Shown here: positions 1-5,194 of the stretch, one piece after another
Layout: each line of letters begins with the position of its first letter
How positions within the stretch are numbered: position 1 is the stretch's first letter
DNA from: Ruminococcus sp.
GTDB taxonomy: Bacteria > Bacillota > Clostridia > Oscillospirales > Ruminococcaceae
Direction of reading: 5' to 3'
Assembly: GCA_003446315.1 (NCBI GenBank)
Contig: DMBA01000368.1
Coordinates: 11,930-17,123 of the forward strand
DNA: 5,194 bases
The notes under the pieces: generated by a model
Seen by the model: only the letters and a program-made list of their open reading frames with translations
What the model was told of the DNA's origin: nothing
The model's database searches: none
Made by a program: the position numbers and the translations under genes

Positions 1-1538
1 CCCTTGAAATCAACGGAACGGAGCCGTCCTTCAGCAAAGACAGGAGCATAGAATTAAAAGAGGCGCGGCATCCGCTGATCGACCCGAAAACGGTCGTCCC
101 GATCGACATTGCATTAGGCGGTGAATATCACGCATTGATTATTACCGGCCCGAATACAGGCGGTAAGACGGTTGCGTTAAAGACAGTCGGTTTGCTGACG
201 GCAATGGCGATGTGCGGCTTGATGATACCGGCAGCAGACGGCAGCAGAGTGGCAGTATATGACCGGATTCTTGCAGATATCGGTGACCGGCAGAGCATTG
301 AGTATAATCTCTCGACATTCAGTGCGCACACGCTGCAAGATATTGACATTCTCAAAAAAGCGGATGACAACACGCTTGTCCTGATCGACGAGCTTGGTTC
401 CGGCACAGATCCGGTCGAGGGCGCAGCGCTTGCCGTTGCAATGATCGAGCGTTTGCGGCAGCAGGGGGCATCCCTGATCGTGACAACGCATTATCAGGAA
501 TTGAAGCGATATGCGCTGGAAACGGAAGATGTAGAGAATGCATCCTGCGAATTTGATCTGGAAACGCTGAAACCGACCTATCGTCTGGTGATCGGCTCAC
601 CGGGCAAATCGAATGCATTTGCAATCTCAGCATCTCTGGGCATGCCGGAAGATGTAATTGCGCACGCAAAGAGGCTGATCAGCACAGAGAATCAACGATT
701 TGAAGCGGCAGTGGAGCAGCTTGACCGTGCAAGAGCCGAACATGAAAAAGCGCTTGCAGAGCTGGATCGTCTGCGTGCGAGTATTGCGGTGCACGAGAAA
801 GAAGTGCGGGAAGAAGCGGAAACGCTGGAGCGCCGCCGGGAGGAGGAGCTTCGGAAGATCCGGGAGCAGGCGCGGCGGATCGTTGAGCAGACGGTCACAG
901 AGTCGAATGCCTTGCTGGAGGAGCTGCGTGATTTGAAGAAGCAGAAGGATCAGGCAGATTTTGCAGCGAAGATCAACGCAGCAAAGACGCATTCCAGACA
1001 AACGATCGACAAGCTGTATGAGAATTCGGACACAGACGAGCAGAGCAATTACACATTGCCGCGTGCATTGCAGGTCGGCGATTCGGTGCTGGTTGTGTCG
1101 ATGGGCAGAAGCGGAACGGTCATTGCAGAGCCGGCAGGCAATGTGGTGACGGTGCAGATCGGTGCGATGAAGACCCGTGTTCCGCTGGACGGCGTGCGGC
1201 TGGAAGTGCAGAAGACGCAGCAAAAGCAGCAGAAGCAGCAGAAAAAGGTGCACACAACGGTTGTGCGATCCGAAGGCGGACAGCGGAGCCGTTCCGCGGC
1301 AACAGAGCTGGATATCCGCGGCTGCACGATAGATGAAGGCGTGATGATGACCGAGAATTTCATAGCAGGTTCGATGCTTTCGGGCTTTGAAACGGTCACG
1401 ATCATTCACGGCAAAGGAACAGGCGCACTCCGCAAGGGCATTCAGGATCATCTGCGCAGGATGAAGCAGGTGAAATCCTTCCGTCCGGGCATGTACGGAG
1501 AAGGCGAAGACGGTGTCACGATCGTGACGCTGAAATGA
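1..1538 (+). CDS. mutS2: Endonuclease MutS2 / ribosome-collision factor RqcU (partial, 5' end outside window)
   Basis: The frame is open from base 3, without a start codon in a plausible place, to the TGA at 1536-1538. It gives 511 visible residues of a family usually near 780-800, so about 280 N-terminal residues are missing. In visible-residue numbering: a MutS-family lead-in (LKEARHPLI), Walker A GPNTGGKT (49-56), the DIGDRQSIEYNLSTFSAHT signature, Walker B LVLIDE with D129/E130, then TTHYQELK. A long charged coiled coil follows (about 229-341), then a KOW-like domain (about 357-400, with GDSVLV and VQIGAMKTRV), a Gln/Lys-rich linker (about 402-416) and a C-terminal Smr domain with LDIRG (436-440) and HGKGTGALR (from 469). 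The MutS2 family is known as an ATPase with an Smr nuclease-type domain. It has been linked to suppression of homologous recombination and, in Bacillus subtilis, to splitting or rescue of collided ribosomes; which role applies here cannot be read from sequence. It is probably the upstream gene of an operon with the three following genes. The ATPase and Smr key motifs look intact. Confidence 0.96.
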   Translation, partial: LEINGTEPSFSKDRSIELKEARHPLIDPKTVVPIDIALGGEYHALIITGPNTGGKTVALKTVGLLTAMAMCGLMIPAADGSRVAVYDRILADIGDRQSIEYNLSTFSAHTLQDIDILKKADDNTLVLIDELGSGTDPVEGAALAVAMIERLRQQGASLIVTTHYQELKRYALETEDVENASCEFDLETLKPTYRLVIGSPGKSNAFAISASLGMPEDVIAHAKRLISTENQRFEAAVEQLDRARAEHEKALAELDRLRASIAVHEKEVREEAETLERRREEELRKIREQARRIVEQTVTESNALLEELRDLKKQKDQADFAAKINAAKTHSRQTIDKLYENSDTDEQSNYTLPRALQVGDSVLVVSMGRSGTVIAEPAGNVVTVQIGAMKTRVPLDGVRLEVQKTQQKQQKQQKKVHTTVVRSEGGQRSRSAATELDIRGCTIDEGVMMTENFIAGSMLSGFETVTIIHGKGTGALRKGIQDHLRRMKQVKSFRPGMYGEGEDGVTIVTLK

Positions 1539-1539
1539 G

Positions 1540-1545
1540 AGGAGG
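1540..1545 (+). promoter_or_regulatory. Shine-Dalgarno site that decides the start of the CPBP protease
   Basis: AGGAGG lies just after the mutS2 stop. It is 7 nt from the in-frame GTG at 1553, only 1 nt from the ATG at 1547, and downstream of the ATG at 1535 that overlaps the mutS2 stop (ATGA). Normal spacing therefore favours GTG 1553. The same AGGAGG with a 7-nt spacer precedes the next gene (2704-2709, ATG at 2717), which supports this choice. Confidence 0.7.
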
Positions 1546-1552
1546 AATGCCT

Positions 1553-2695
1553 GTGCCGGAACCGAAAAATTACAGTGAGATCTCGCCGGTAGACCTGCGC
1601 AATCCGTTTCAGAATCCGACGGAAGAACCGGATTACGCGCCGGATTACCGGGATATCGTGCCGAATCTGGAGCTTCCGGAGAGCCGGCTTCAGTTGATCC
1701 CGCCGCCGGAAGAAAAGCGCATGATCCGGCGTTATTACAGTCTGGTATTTTTCATGCTGTTATTTGCATTTTTCTCCGCGACCTCAGTATATGTCGCATT
1801 GCAGATGCTGATCGGGGTGATTCTGCGGCAGGTCGATATCCGAAAACTCGGAGAGCTGCCGGGAAATTATCAGATGATCGTGCAGCAATATATGGATGAC
1901 AGTTCGATCTCACTGGCGATCAATCTGATCGCATTTTTGAGCTGCAATCTGATTGCTTTCTGGGTCGGGTGCAAGATCACGGGTGTGACGGCGAAAGAAT
2001 GCATCGGCAAGCGGGAAACGGTACGAAAATGCGGGATTCCGCGGATGTTTGGATACATGATGACGGGTCTGTGGCTGCAATTTGTGCTGAGCATGCTGGG
2101 CGAAGGCGTGATCCGGTTGTGCAGCCGGATCGGCGTTACGATCTACACACCGGAGATGACGGCAGGCAAATCGCCGCTGCGGATCTGCATGCTGGTGTTG
2201 TATGGCTGTATTGTTGCACCGATCACAGAAGAGCTGCTGCTGCGCGGGATCGCATTGAAAAACCTGAGCCGTGTGAGCCAACGGTTCGGCATTCTCTGTT
2301 CCGCGTTATTATTCGGCGTGATGCATGAAAATCTGCCGCAATTTTTGTTCACATTTCCGCTTGGAATTTTTCTGGCGTATATCACGATCCAGCACAATTC
2401 CATTTTCCCGGCGATCATTGTGCACATGACGGTCAACACATTCAGTGTCTGTGCAGATCTTGCGCAGAGTTTTTTCCCGCAGTATATGCACAATGCGGAT
2501 CTGATCTATTCGCTGGTCATGTTAGCGCTTGGCAGCATATGCTTTTTCTATTTTGCCGTAACGGAGCGACTGCCGGACAACACGCCGCATCAGAGCATCC
2601 GCAGTTTCCGGATAGCGGCAGCATCCCCGCTGTTATGGGCGCTGCTTGGCGTACATATCGGAACGGCAGTGCTTGCAGCAATGCAGGTTATTTGA
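1553..2695 (+). CDS. CPBP (CAAX/Abi, Rce1-like) family intramembrane metalloprotease
   Basis: This is a multi-pass membrane protein of 380 residues from the preferred GTG start; the in-frame ATGs at 1535 and 1547 would add 6 or 2 residues. Residues 1-60 form a hydrophilic, Pro/Glu-rich, probably cytoplasmic tail. Hydrophobic segments lie near 61-88, 120-139, 165-187, 209-225, 245-262, 264-283, 283-301, 317-336 and 360-380. All three hallmark motifs of the family are present: EELLLR (E226, E227, R231), FGVMH (F254, H258) and HMTVN (H291, N295). In the Rce1-like fold these residues form the buried catalytic or metal-binding site. Family members include eukaryotic CAAX prenyl endopeptidases, but bacterial members mostly have no known substrate; some act in bacteriocin immunity or processing. 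No bacteriocin or peptide gene is seen nearby, so the substrate is unknown. The gene follows mutS2 by 14 nt and precedes the DUF2262 gene by 21 nt, so it is probably co-transcribed with both. The family call is firm, the exact start less so. Confidence 0.9.
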   Translation: MPEPKNYSEISPVDLRNPFQNPTEEPDYAPDYRDIVPNLELPESRLQLIPPPEEKRMIRRYYSLVFFMLLFAFFSATSVYVALQMLIGVILRQVDIRKLGELPGNYQMIVQQYMDDSSISLAINLIAFLSCNLIAFWVGCKITGVTAKECIGKRETVRKCGIPRMFGYMMTGLWLQFVLSMLGEGVIRLCSRIGVTIYTPEMTAGKSPLRICMLVLYGCIVAPITEELLLRGIALKNLSRVSQRFGILCSALLFGVMHENLPQFLFTFPLGIFLAYITIQHNSIFPAIIVHMTVNTFSVCADLAQSFFPQYMHNADLIYSLVMLALGSICFFYFAVTERLPDNTPHQSIRSFRIAAASPLLWALLGVHIGTAVLAAMQVI

Positions 2696-2716
2696 AAAAC
2701 GTGAGGAGGAATCGGA

Positions 2717-3577
2717 ATGGGACACCTCGGAAAGATCGGTATGCCGAAGATACCGGAGCACAGAAGGAATCAGTTTGCGGCAGCACCGCATGAATATTTG
2801 GTTCTGACCGCCGGCATCGGAGTCGGAGCCGGAAAAGGCGGCAAGGAGAAGCACTGGACGGCAAGGATCGAGATTCTGGGCTATGTGGATCTGACAGACG
2901 GCAGAAAGAGCGATCAGAAGGGCACGCTGGAATGGGTCGTCACGGATGCAGAAGCCGGGGAGCGCAGTTATCTGCGTGCACTGGAAACGCTGCACATTTA
3001 CCGGGTCAGGGCATATCCTGCGCAGAAGACGGGTGAAGCGAGGATGGATACGCCGGCGCGTTTAGCTGGTCTGTATCTGGATGAGATTCTTTCTGACGCA
3101 GAGCAGGATGCATATTTGCAGGGCTTGCTGGATGCATACAATACGGTTGAGAAGCTGCATTCGGAAACGCTTGGTGATCTGACGCTGGATCGTGACATGG
3201 AGTGCTACGACGGCAATGCGGCATGGTGCGGCACAGAGATCGAGGTTTCGCTGCTTGCAGAAGATCCGGATGAAGATTATGAAGCAGGGCTTGCGATGCT
3301 GGAAGCATTTTTCGCATCTGCGGAGAAGTGGGATCCGGTGCTGCGGAGATATGCGGCAGAAGAAATGACGGAGCTTGCGAACGAATGGGCGCAGGAAGAC
3401 GAAGACGAGATCACAGAGGAGACATTTGCCGAACGACTGGAAGCGGAGAGTCTGGTGTTTGAGCCGGACGGCACGTTCACCTTTTATTTTGGTGACGGCG
3501 ATATGTTTGACGGACACAGTGTAACTGTTTACGGCAATATGGACGAAGGTCCGACGGAAGCCGAGATGGAAGGTTAA
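2717..3577 (+). CDS. DUF2262 domain-containing protein, function unknown
   Basis: The protein has 286 residues, with ATG preceded by AGGAGG at a 7-nt spacer. It has no signal peptide or membrane segment, so it is probably cytoplasmic. The N-terminal part (about 20-115) looks like a compact alpha/beta domain, with a Gly-rich stretch (GIGVGAGKGGKEKHW) and a DLTDG turn. A helical connector (about 115-150) follows. The C-terminal part (about 154-286) matches the DUF2262 pattern as I recall it: LTLDRDMECYDG, an AWCG turn, an acidic DPDEDYEAG loop, a long helix with FFASAEKWD and YAAEEMTELANEW, ITEETFAERL, then strands with PDGTFTFYFGDGDMF, GHSV and GPTEAEMEG at the end. The protein is strongly acidic, especially in its last 100 residues. 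No biochemical role is known to me for this family, and no catalytic triad or metal site can be named with confidence. It sits between the CPBP protease and nadE in a tightly spaced run, which gives no clear functional hint. It is a real gene judging by its ribosome binding site, codon pattern and family match. Confidence 0.85.
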   Translation: MGHLGKIGMPKIPEHRRNQFAAAPHEYLVLTAGIGVGAGKGGKEKHWTARIEILGYVDLTDGRKSDQKGTLEWVVTDAEAGERSYLRALETLHIYRVRAYPAQKTGEARMDTPARLAGLYLDEILSDAEQDAYLQGLLDAYNTVEKLHSETLGDLTLDRDMECYDGNAAWCGTEIEVSLLAEDPDEDYEAGLAMLEAFFASAEKWDPVLRRYAAEEMTELANEWAQEDEDEITEETFAERLEAESLVFEPDGTFTFYFGDGDMFDGHSVTVYGNMDEGPTEAEMEG

Positions 3578-3602
3578 TGAAAAACAGAAAGGATAAAGGA
3601 AC

Positions 3603-4349
3603 ATGTATCATTTTGATGTAGAGAAAGCGATTGCGGACTGCTGTCTTTGGATTCAGGATTGGTTTGCGGCAAACGGTGACGGTTGTCAGGCTGTCATCGG
3701 CATATCCGGCGGAAAGGACAGTTCTGTTTGTGCAGCATTGCTTTGCCGTGCACTGGGTGTGCACCGTGTGATCGGTGTGCTGATGCCGCGCGGGGAGCAG
3801 AAGGACATTGCAGATGCGCAGCTTCTCTGCAAGCATCTTGGCATCACCAATGTGACGATCAACATTGGAGAATCGGCGGATGCGGTAGAACGAGCAGTCG
3901 CAGCGGTGACCCCGCTGAGCAATCAGGCGGTGGTCAATTTGCCGCCGCGCATCCGCATGACGACGCTGTATGCTGTTTCGCAGAGTGTGAACGGCAGAGT
4001 GGTGAATACCTGCAATCTTTCGGAAGACTGGGTGGGATACTCTACACGCTGGGGTGACAGTGTCGGAGATTTCTCGCCGCTGGGCAAATTCACGGTCACA
4101 GAGGTCAAAGCGATCGGCAGGGCACTGGGCTTGCCGGAGCAATTGGTAGAGAAAGCGCCGTCGGACGGACTCTGCGGCAAGACGGATGAAGACAATCTTG
4201 GCTTTACATATGCAGAGCTGGACAAATACATTCGTGAGGGGATCGAACCGGAGCCGGAGAAGAAGGCACTGATCGACCGCAAGCACAAGATGAACCTGTT
4301 CAAGCTGGAGATGATGCCGGCGTTCCCGTTTGATCCGAATGCAGAGTGA
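3603..4349 (+). CDS. nadE: NH3-dependent NAD+ synthetase
   Basis: The protein has 248 residues, the usual size of the ammonia-type enzyme, and lacks the N-terminal nitrilase-like glutaminase domain of the long type. It converts deamido-NAD+ (nicotinate adenine dinucleotide), ATP and ammonia into NAD+, AMP and pyrophosphate, the last step of NAD biosynthesis, in the cytoplasm. Visible motifs are the ATP-pyrophosphatase P-loop SGGKDS (35-40), the N112...PRIRMTTLYA segment (R116, R118, M119), NTCNLSEDWVGYSTRWGDSVGDFSPL (in two parts around 136-161), the lid-like PSDGLCGKTDEDNLGF loop (from P186), and a TYAELDKYI helix. The start is supported by AAAGGA at 3588-3593 with a 9-nt spacer. It is the last gene of the plus-strand run, 25 nt after the DUF2262 gene, and is followed by a strong hairpin terminator. 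Because no glutaminase domain is fused, the ammonia must be free or supplied by a separate protein not seen here. Confidence 0.95.
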   Translation: MYHFDVEKAIADCCLWIQDWFAANGDGCQAVIGISGGKDSSVCAALLCRALGVHRVIGVLMPRGEQKDIADAQLLCKHLGITNVTINIGESADAVERAVAAVTPLSNQAVVNLPPRIRMTTLYAVSQSVNGRVVNTCNLSEDWVGYSTRWGDSVGDFSPLGKFTVTEVKAIGRALGLPEQLVEKAPSDGLCGKTDEDNLGFTYAELDKYIREGIEPEPEKKALIDRKHKMNLFKLEMMPAFPFDPNAE

Positions 4350-4364
4350 TCGCAGCACAGAGAG

Positions 4365-4417
4365 AAAAAAAGAGGAGAGAGATCCGTTTATTTGGATCTC
4401 TCTCCTCATTTTATTTG
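4365..4417. terminator. Bidirectional rho-independent terminator between nadE and the dockerin gene
   Basis: A perfect 14-bp stem (GAGGAGAGAGATCC at 4372-4385 with GGATCTCTCTCCTC at 4394-4407) closes an 8-nt loop, GTTTATTT. It is preceded by seven A residues (4365-4371) and followed by a T-rich tract (ATTTTATTTG). Read on the plus strand it ends the mutS2-nadE unit. On the minus strand the A run becomes a U tract after the hairpin, so it can also end the convergent gene whose stop is at 4448. The rest of the 98-nt intergenic space holds nothing else that I can recognise. Confidence 0.9.
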
Positions 4418-4447
4418 TATTTACGGAGATTTCTGCTGCCTGTCCGA

Positions 4448-5194
4448 TCAATCGGGGAAGCGGATGATAAAGGCGATCACCTTGAGAATCAGAATGAGGT
4501 CATCCTGATCGGGCGAGTTGGAATCATTGCAGTCGGCGTTGAGCAGACCGGTTTCAGGGATGCGCACTTCGCTGTCTTCTGCGAGGAATCTTGCGAGCAG
4601 AACGGCATCGGAAACATCCACAGCGTTATCGCAGTTGACATCGCCGCGCTTTGTACGTTCAGCGGGGATATTGACGGTTGTCGTGGTGGTGACAGAAGGT
4701 GTTGTGCCGGAGTCATCGGTTGTTGTTGTTGTCACAACGGGATCCTGATTCCGGAAGGAGATGCCGAGTGCTTTGACAGCATCGAGCGTATAGCCTGTTT
4801 CAGTATCGAATCCATGTTCGTGATAAGCAGCAGCGATATTCTCGCTCAGTTCATTGAGTTTTCGTTTGGAATTGGAACTGGTGATATCCATTGCCAGGAT
4901 GCATTCTTTCATACAGGTGTTGAGTTTTGCGATGATCTGTTCATTGTCTGCATCCGATGGCTCTGTGCTGCCGGAGAGGGTCGCTCTGACGGTAAGGAGA
5001 ATGGCGCGGTTGATGCCGTCAATGGGCTTGACGACCGGCTGATCCAGCGACACGTTGAGATTGAACGAATAGACACCTGGGATCGTTTCGGGCGTGGTTG
5101 TTGTTGTCGAAGTTGTTGTGCTGGTTGTAGTAGAAGAACCCGGGGCAGTGGAAGATGTAGTCGTGGTTTTGGGTGTGTTTGTCGTGAGAACGGT
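4448..5194 (-). CDS. Secreted dockerin type I protein, C-terminal part (N-terminus outside window)
   Basis: The minus-strand frame is open from the right edge to the TGA at 4448-4450, giving 248 visible residues. A GTG at 5053 is an internal valine codon rather than the start, because the upstream frame continues as a typical linker. Module order from the N-side: a Thr/Ser-rich linker (5087-5194), an unrecognised domain of about 110 residues (about 4742-5086), a second Thr-rich linker (about 4673-4738), then a type I dockerin (about 4454-4645). The first calcium loop is DVNCDNAVDVSD, with D, N, D, D and D at ligand positions 1, 3, 5, 9 and 12. The second is DCNDSNSPDQDD, with Ser at position 5. 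Dockerins bind cohesins on scaffoldin proteins outside the cell. Ruminococcus-type cellulosomes use such modules on carbohydrate-active enzymes, proteases and other proteins. The catalytic or binding module, if any, is beyond the window, so the function is unknown. Confidence 0.88.
   Translation of the reverse strand, partial: TVLTTNTPKTTTTSSTAPGSSTTTSTTTSTTTTTPETIPGVYSFNLNVSLDQPVVKPIDGINRAILLTVRATLSGSTEPSDADNEQIIAKLNTCMKECILAMDITSSNSKRKLNELSENIAAAYHEHGFDTETGYTLDAVKALGISFRNQDPVVTTTTTDDSGTTPSVTTTTTVNIPAERTKRGDVNCDNAVDVSDAVLLARFLAEDSEVRIPETGLLNADCNDSNSPDQDDLILILKVIAFIIRFPD
4454..4645 (-). other. Type I dockerin domain (duplicated EF-hand-like calcium loops)
   Basis: It begins at RGDVNCD and runs almost to the C-terminus. 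Repeat 1 has the loop DVNCDNAVDVSD followed by the helix AVLLARFLAED. Repeat 2 has the loop DCNDSNSPDQDD followed by the helix LILILKVIAFI. The two halves are joined by a segment ending in GLLNA. Ligand position 5 of loop 2 is Ser rather than the usual Asp, and each loop carries one Cys. Confidence 0.88.
4673..4738 (-). repeat. Thr-rich interdomain linker, low-complexity triplet tract
   Basis: It encodes two runs of five threonines separated by DDSGTTPSV, joining the unrecognised domain to the dockerin. On the plus strand, 4719-4733 reads as four GTT units and one GTC. Such Thr/Pro linkers are common between modules of cellulosomal proteins and are often O-glycosylated. Confidence 0.8.
5087..5194 (-). 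repeat. Thr/Ser-rich linker at the N-side of the visible dockerin protein
   Basis: About 36 residues are dominated by Thr and Ser with a few Pro and Gly (for example TTTTSSTAPGSSTTSTTT). The segment runs off the window edge. It implies that at least one more module lies upstream. The coding DNA is an imperfect GTT/GTG/GTC triplet tract on the plus strand (for example 5097-5108). Confidence 0.8.

Noticed and set aside
1250..1266. Inverted repeat CACAAC-G-GTTGTG, a possible operator
   Set aside because: It lies within the coding sequence of mutS2, is short, and has no promoter elements around it. It is likely chance.
627..1451. Open frame of 274 codons on the minus strand opposite mutS2
   Set aside because: It is antisense to the conserved coiled-coil, KOW and Smr regions. 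Its poly-Leu stretch is only the complement of the Gln/Lys linker codons, and no ribosome binding site or family match is seen.
3477..4451. Long open frame of 324 codons on the minus strand opposite nadE and the terminator
   Set aside because: It lies antisense to a clear nadE, its translation is rich in Arg, His, Cys and Leu with no recognisable motif, and it spans the terminator. It is a shadow of the nadE codon pattern.
4448..5053. GTG at 5053 as the start of the dockerin gene
   Set aside because: The frame continues upstream to the window edge as a Thr/Ser-rich linker typical of secreted modular proteins, and a start here would leave no signal peptide.
4742..5086. Similarity of the unrecognised module to SPFH/band 7 or FliL domains
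   Set aside because: Only the broad alternation of strands and helices fits. No signature residues could be named, so I do not annotate it.
1..5194. Mobile element, CRISPR array, tRNA or defence system
   Set aside because: No transposase, integrase, direct-repeat array, tRNA cloverleaf or toxin-antitoxin pair was seen. The coding density is explained by the five genes listed.

Overview
This window most likely comes from a cellulosome-type member of the Bacillota, in the Ruminococcus (Oscillospiraceae) group. Two things suggest this. A minus-strand secreted protein ends in a type I dockerin whose signature (GDVNCD...VDVSDAVLLARF) is of the kind seen in Ruminococcus, and its modules are joined by poly-threonine linkers. 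The other genes are typical of Clostridia: mutS2, a CPBP protease, a DUF2262 protein and a short ammonia-type nadE, with strong AGGAGG ribosome binding sites. The base composition looks moderate, near 50 percent GC. The species cannot be fixed from the sequence alone.

Layout. Positions 1-1538 (+) hold the C-terminal two thirds of mutS2: ATPase, coiled coil, KOW-like domain and Smr domain. Its 5' end lies outside the window. Positions 1553-2695 (+) encode a multi-pass CPBP/Abi-family membrane protease, 2717-3577 (+) a DUF2262-containing acidic cytoplasmic protein, and 3603-4349 (+) nadE, the NAD+ synthetase. All four run in the same direction with gaps of 14, 21 and 25 nt and no visible terminator or long spacer between them, so they probably form one transcription unit. 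A perfect 14-bp hairpin with A and T tracts (4365-4417) then ends this unit and also the convergent minus-strand gene. That gene (4448-5194, running off the right edge) encodes the C-terminal part of an extracellular dockerin protein.

How the genes work together. MutS2/RqcU acts on collided ribosomes and possibly on recombination intermediates. NadE completes NAD+ synthesis. The protease and the DUF2262 protein have no assigned role. There is no obvious shared pathway, and the grouping may simply be a housekeeping operon. The dockerin protein is a separate unit, whose product would be exported and docked on a scaffoldin cohesin.

No mobile element, CRISPR array, RNA gene or toxin/defence module is visible. 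The window looks mostly ordinary. The least explained parts are the roughly 110-residue domain between the two Thr-rich linkers of the dockerin protein and the protease/DUF2262 pair inside the mutS2-nadE operon.
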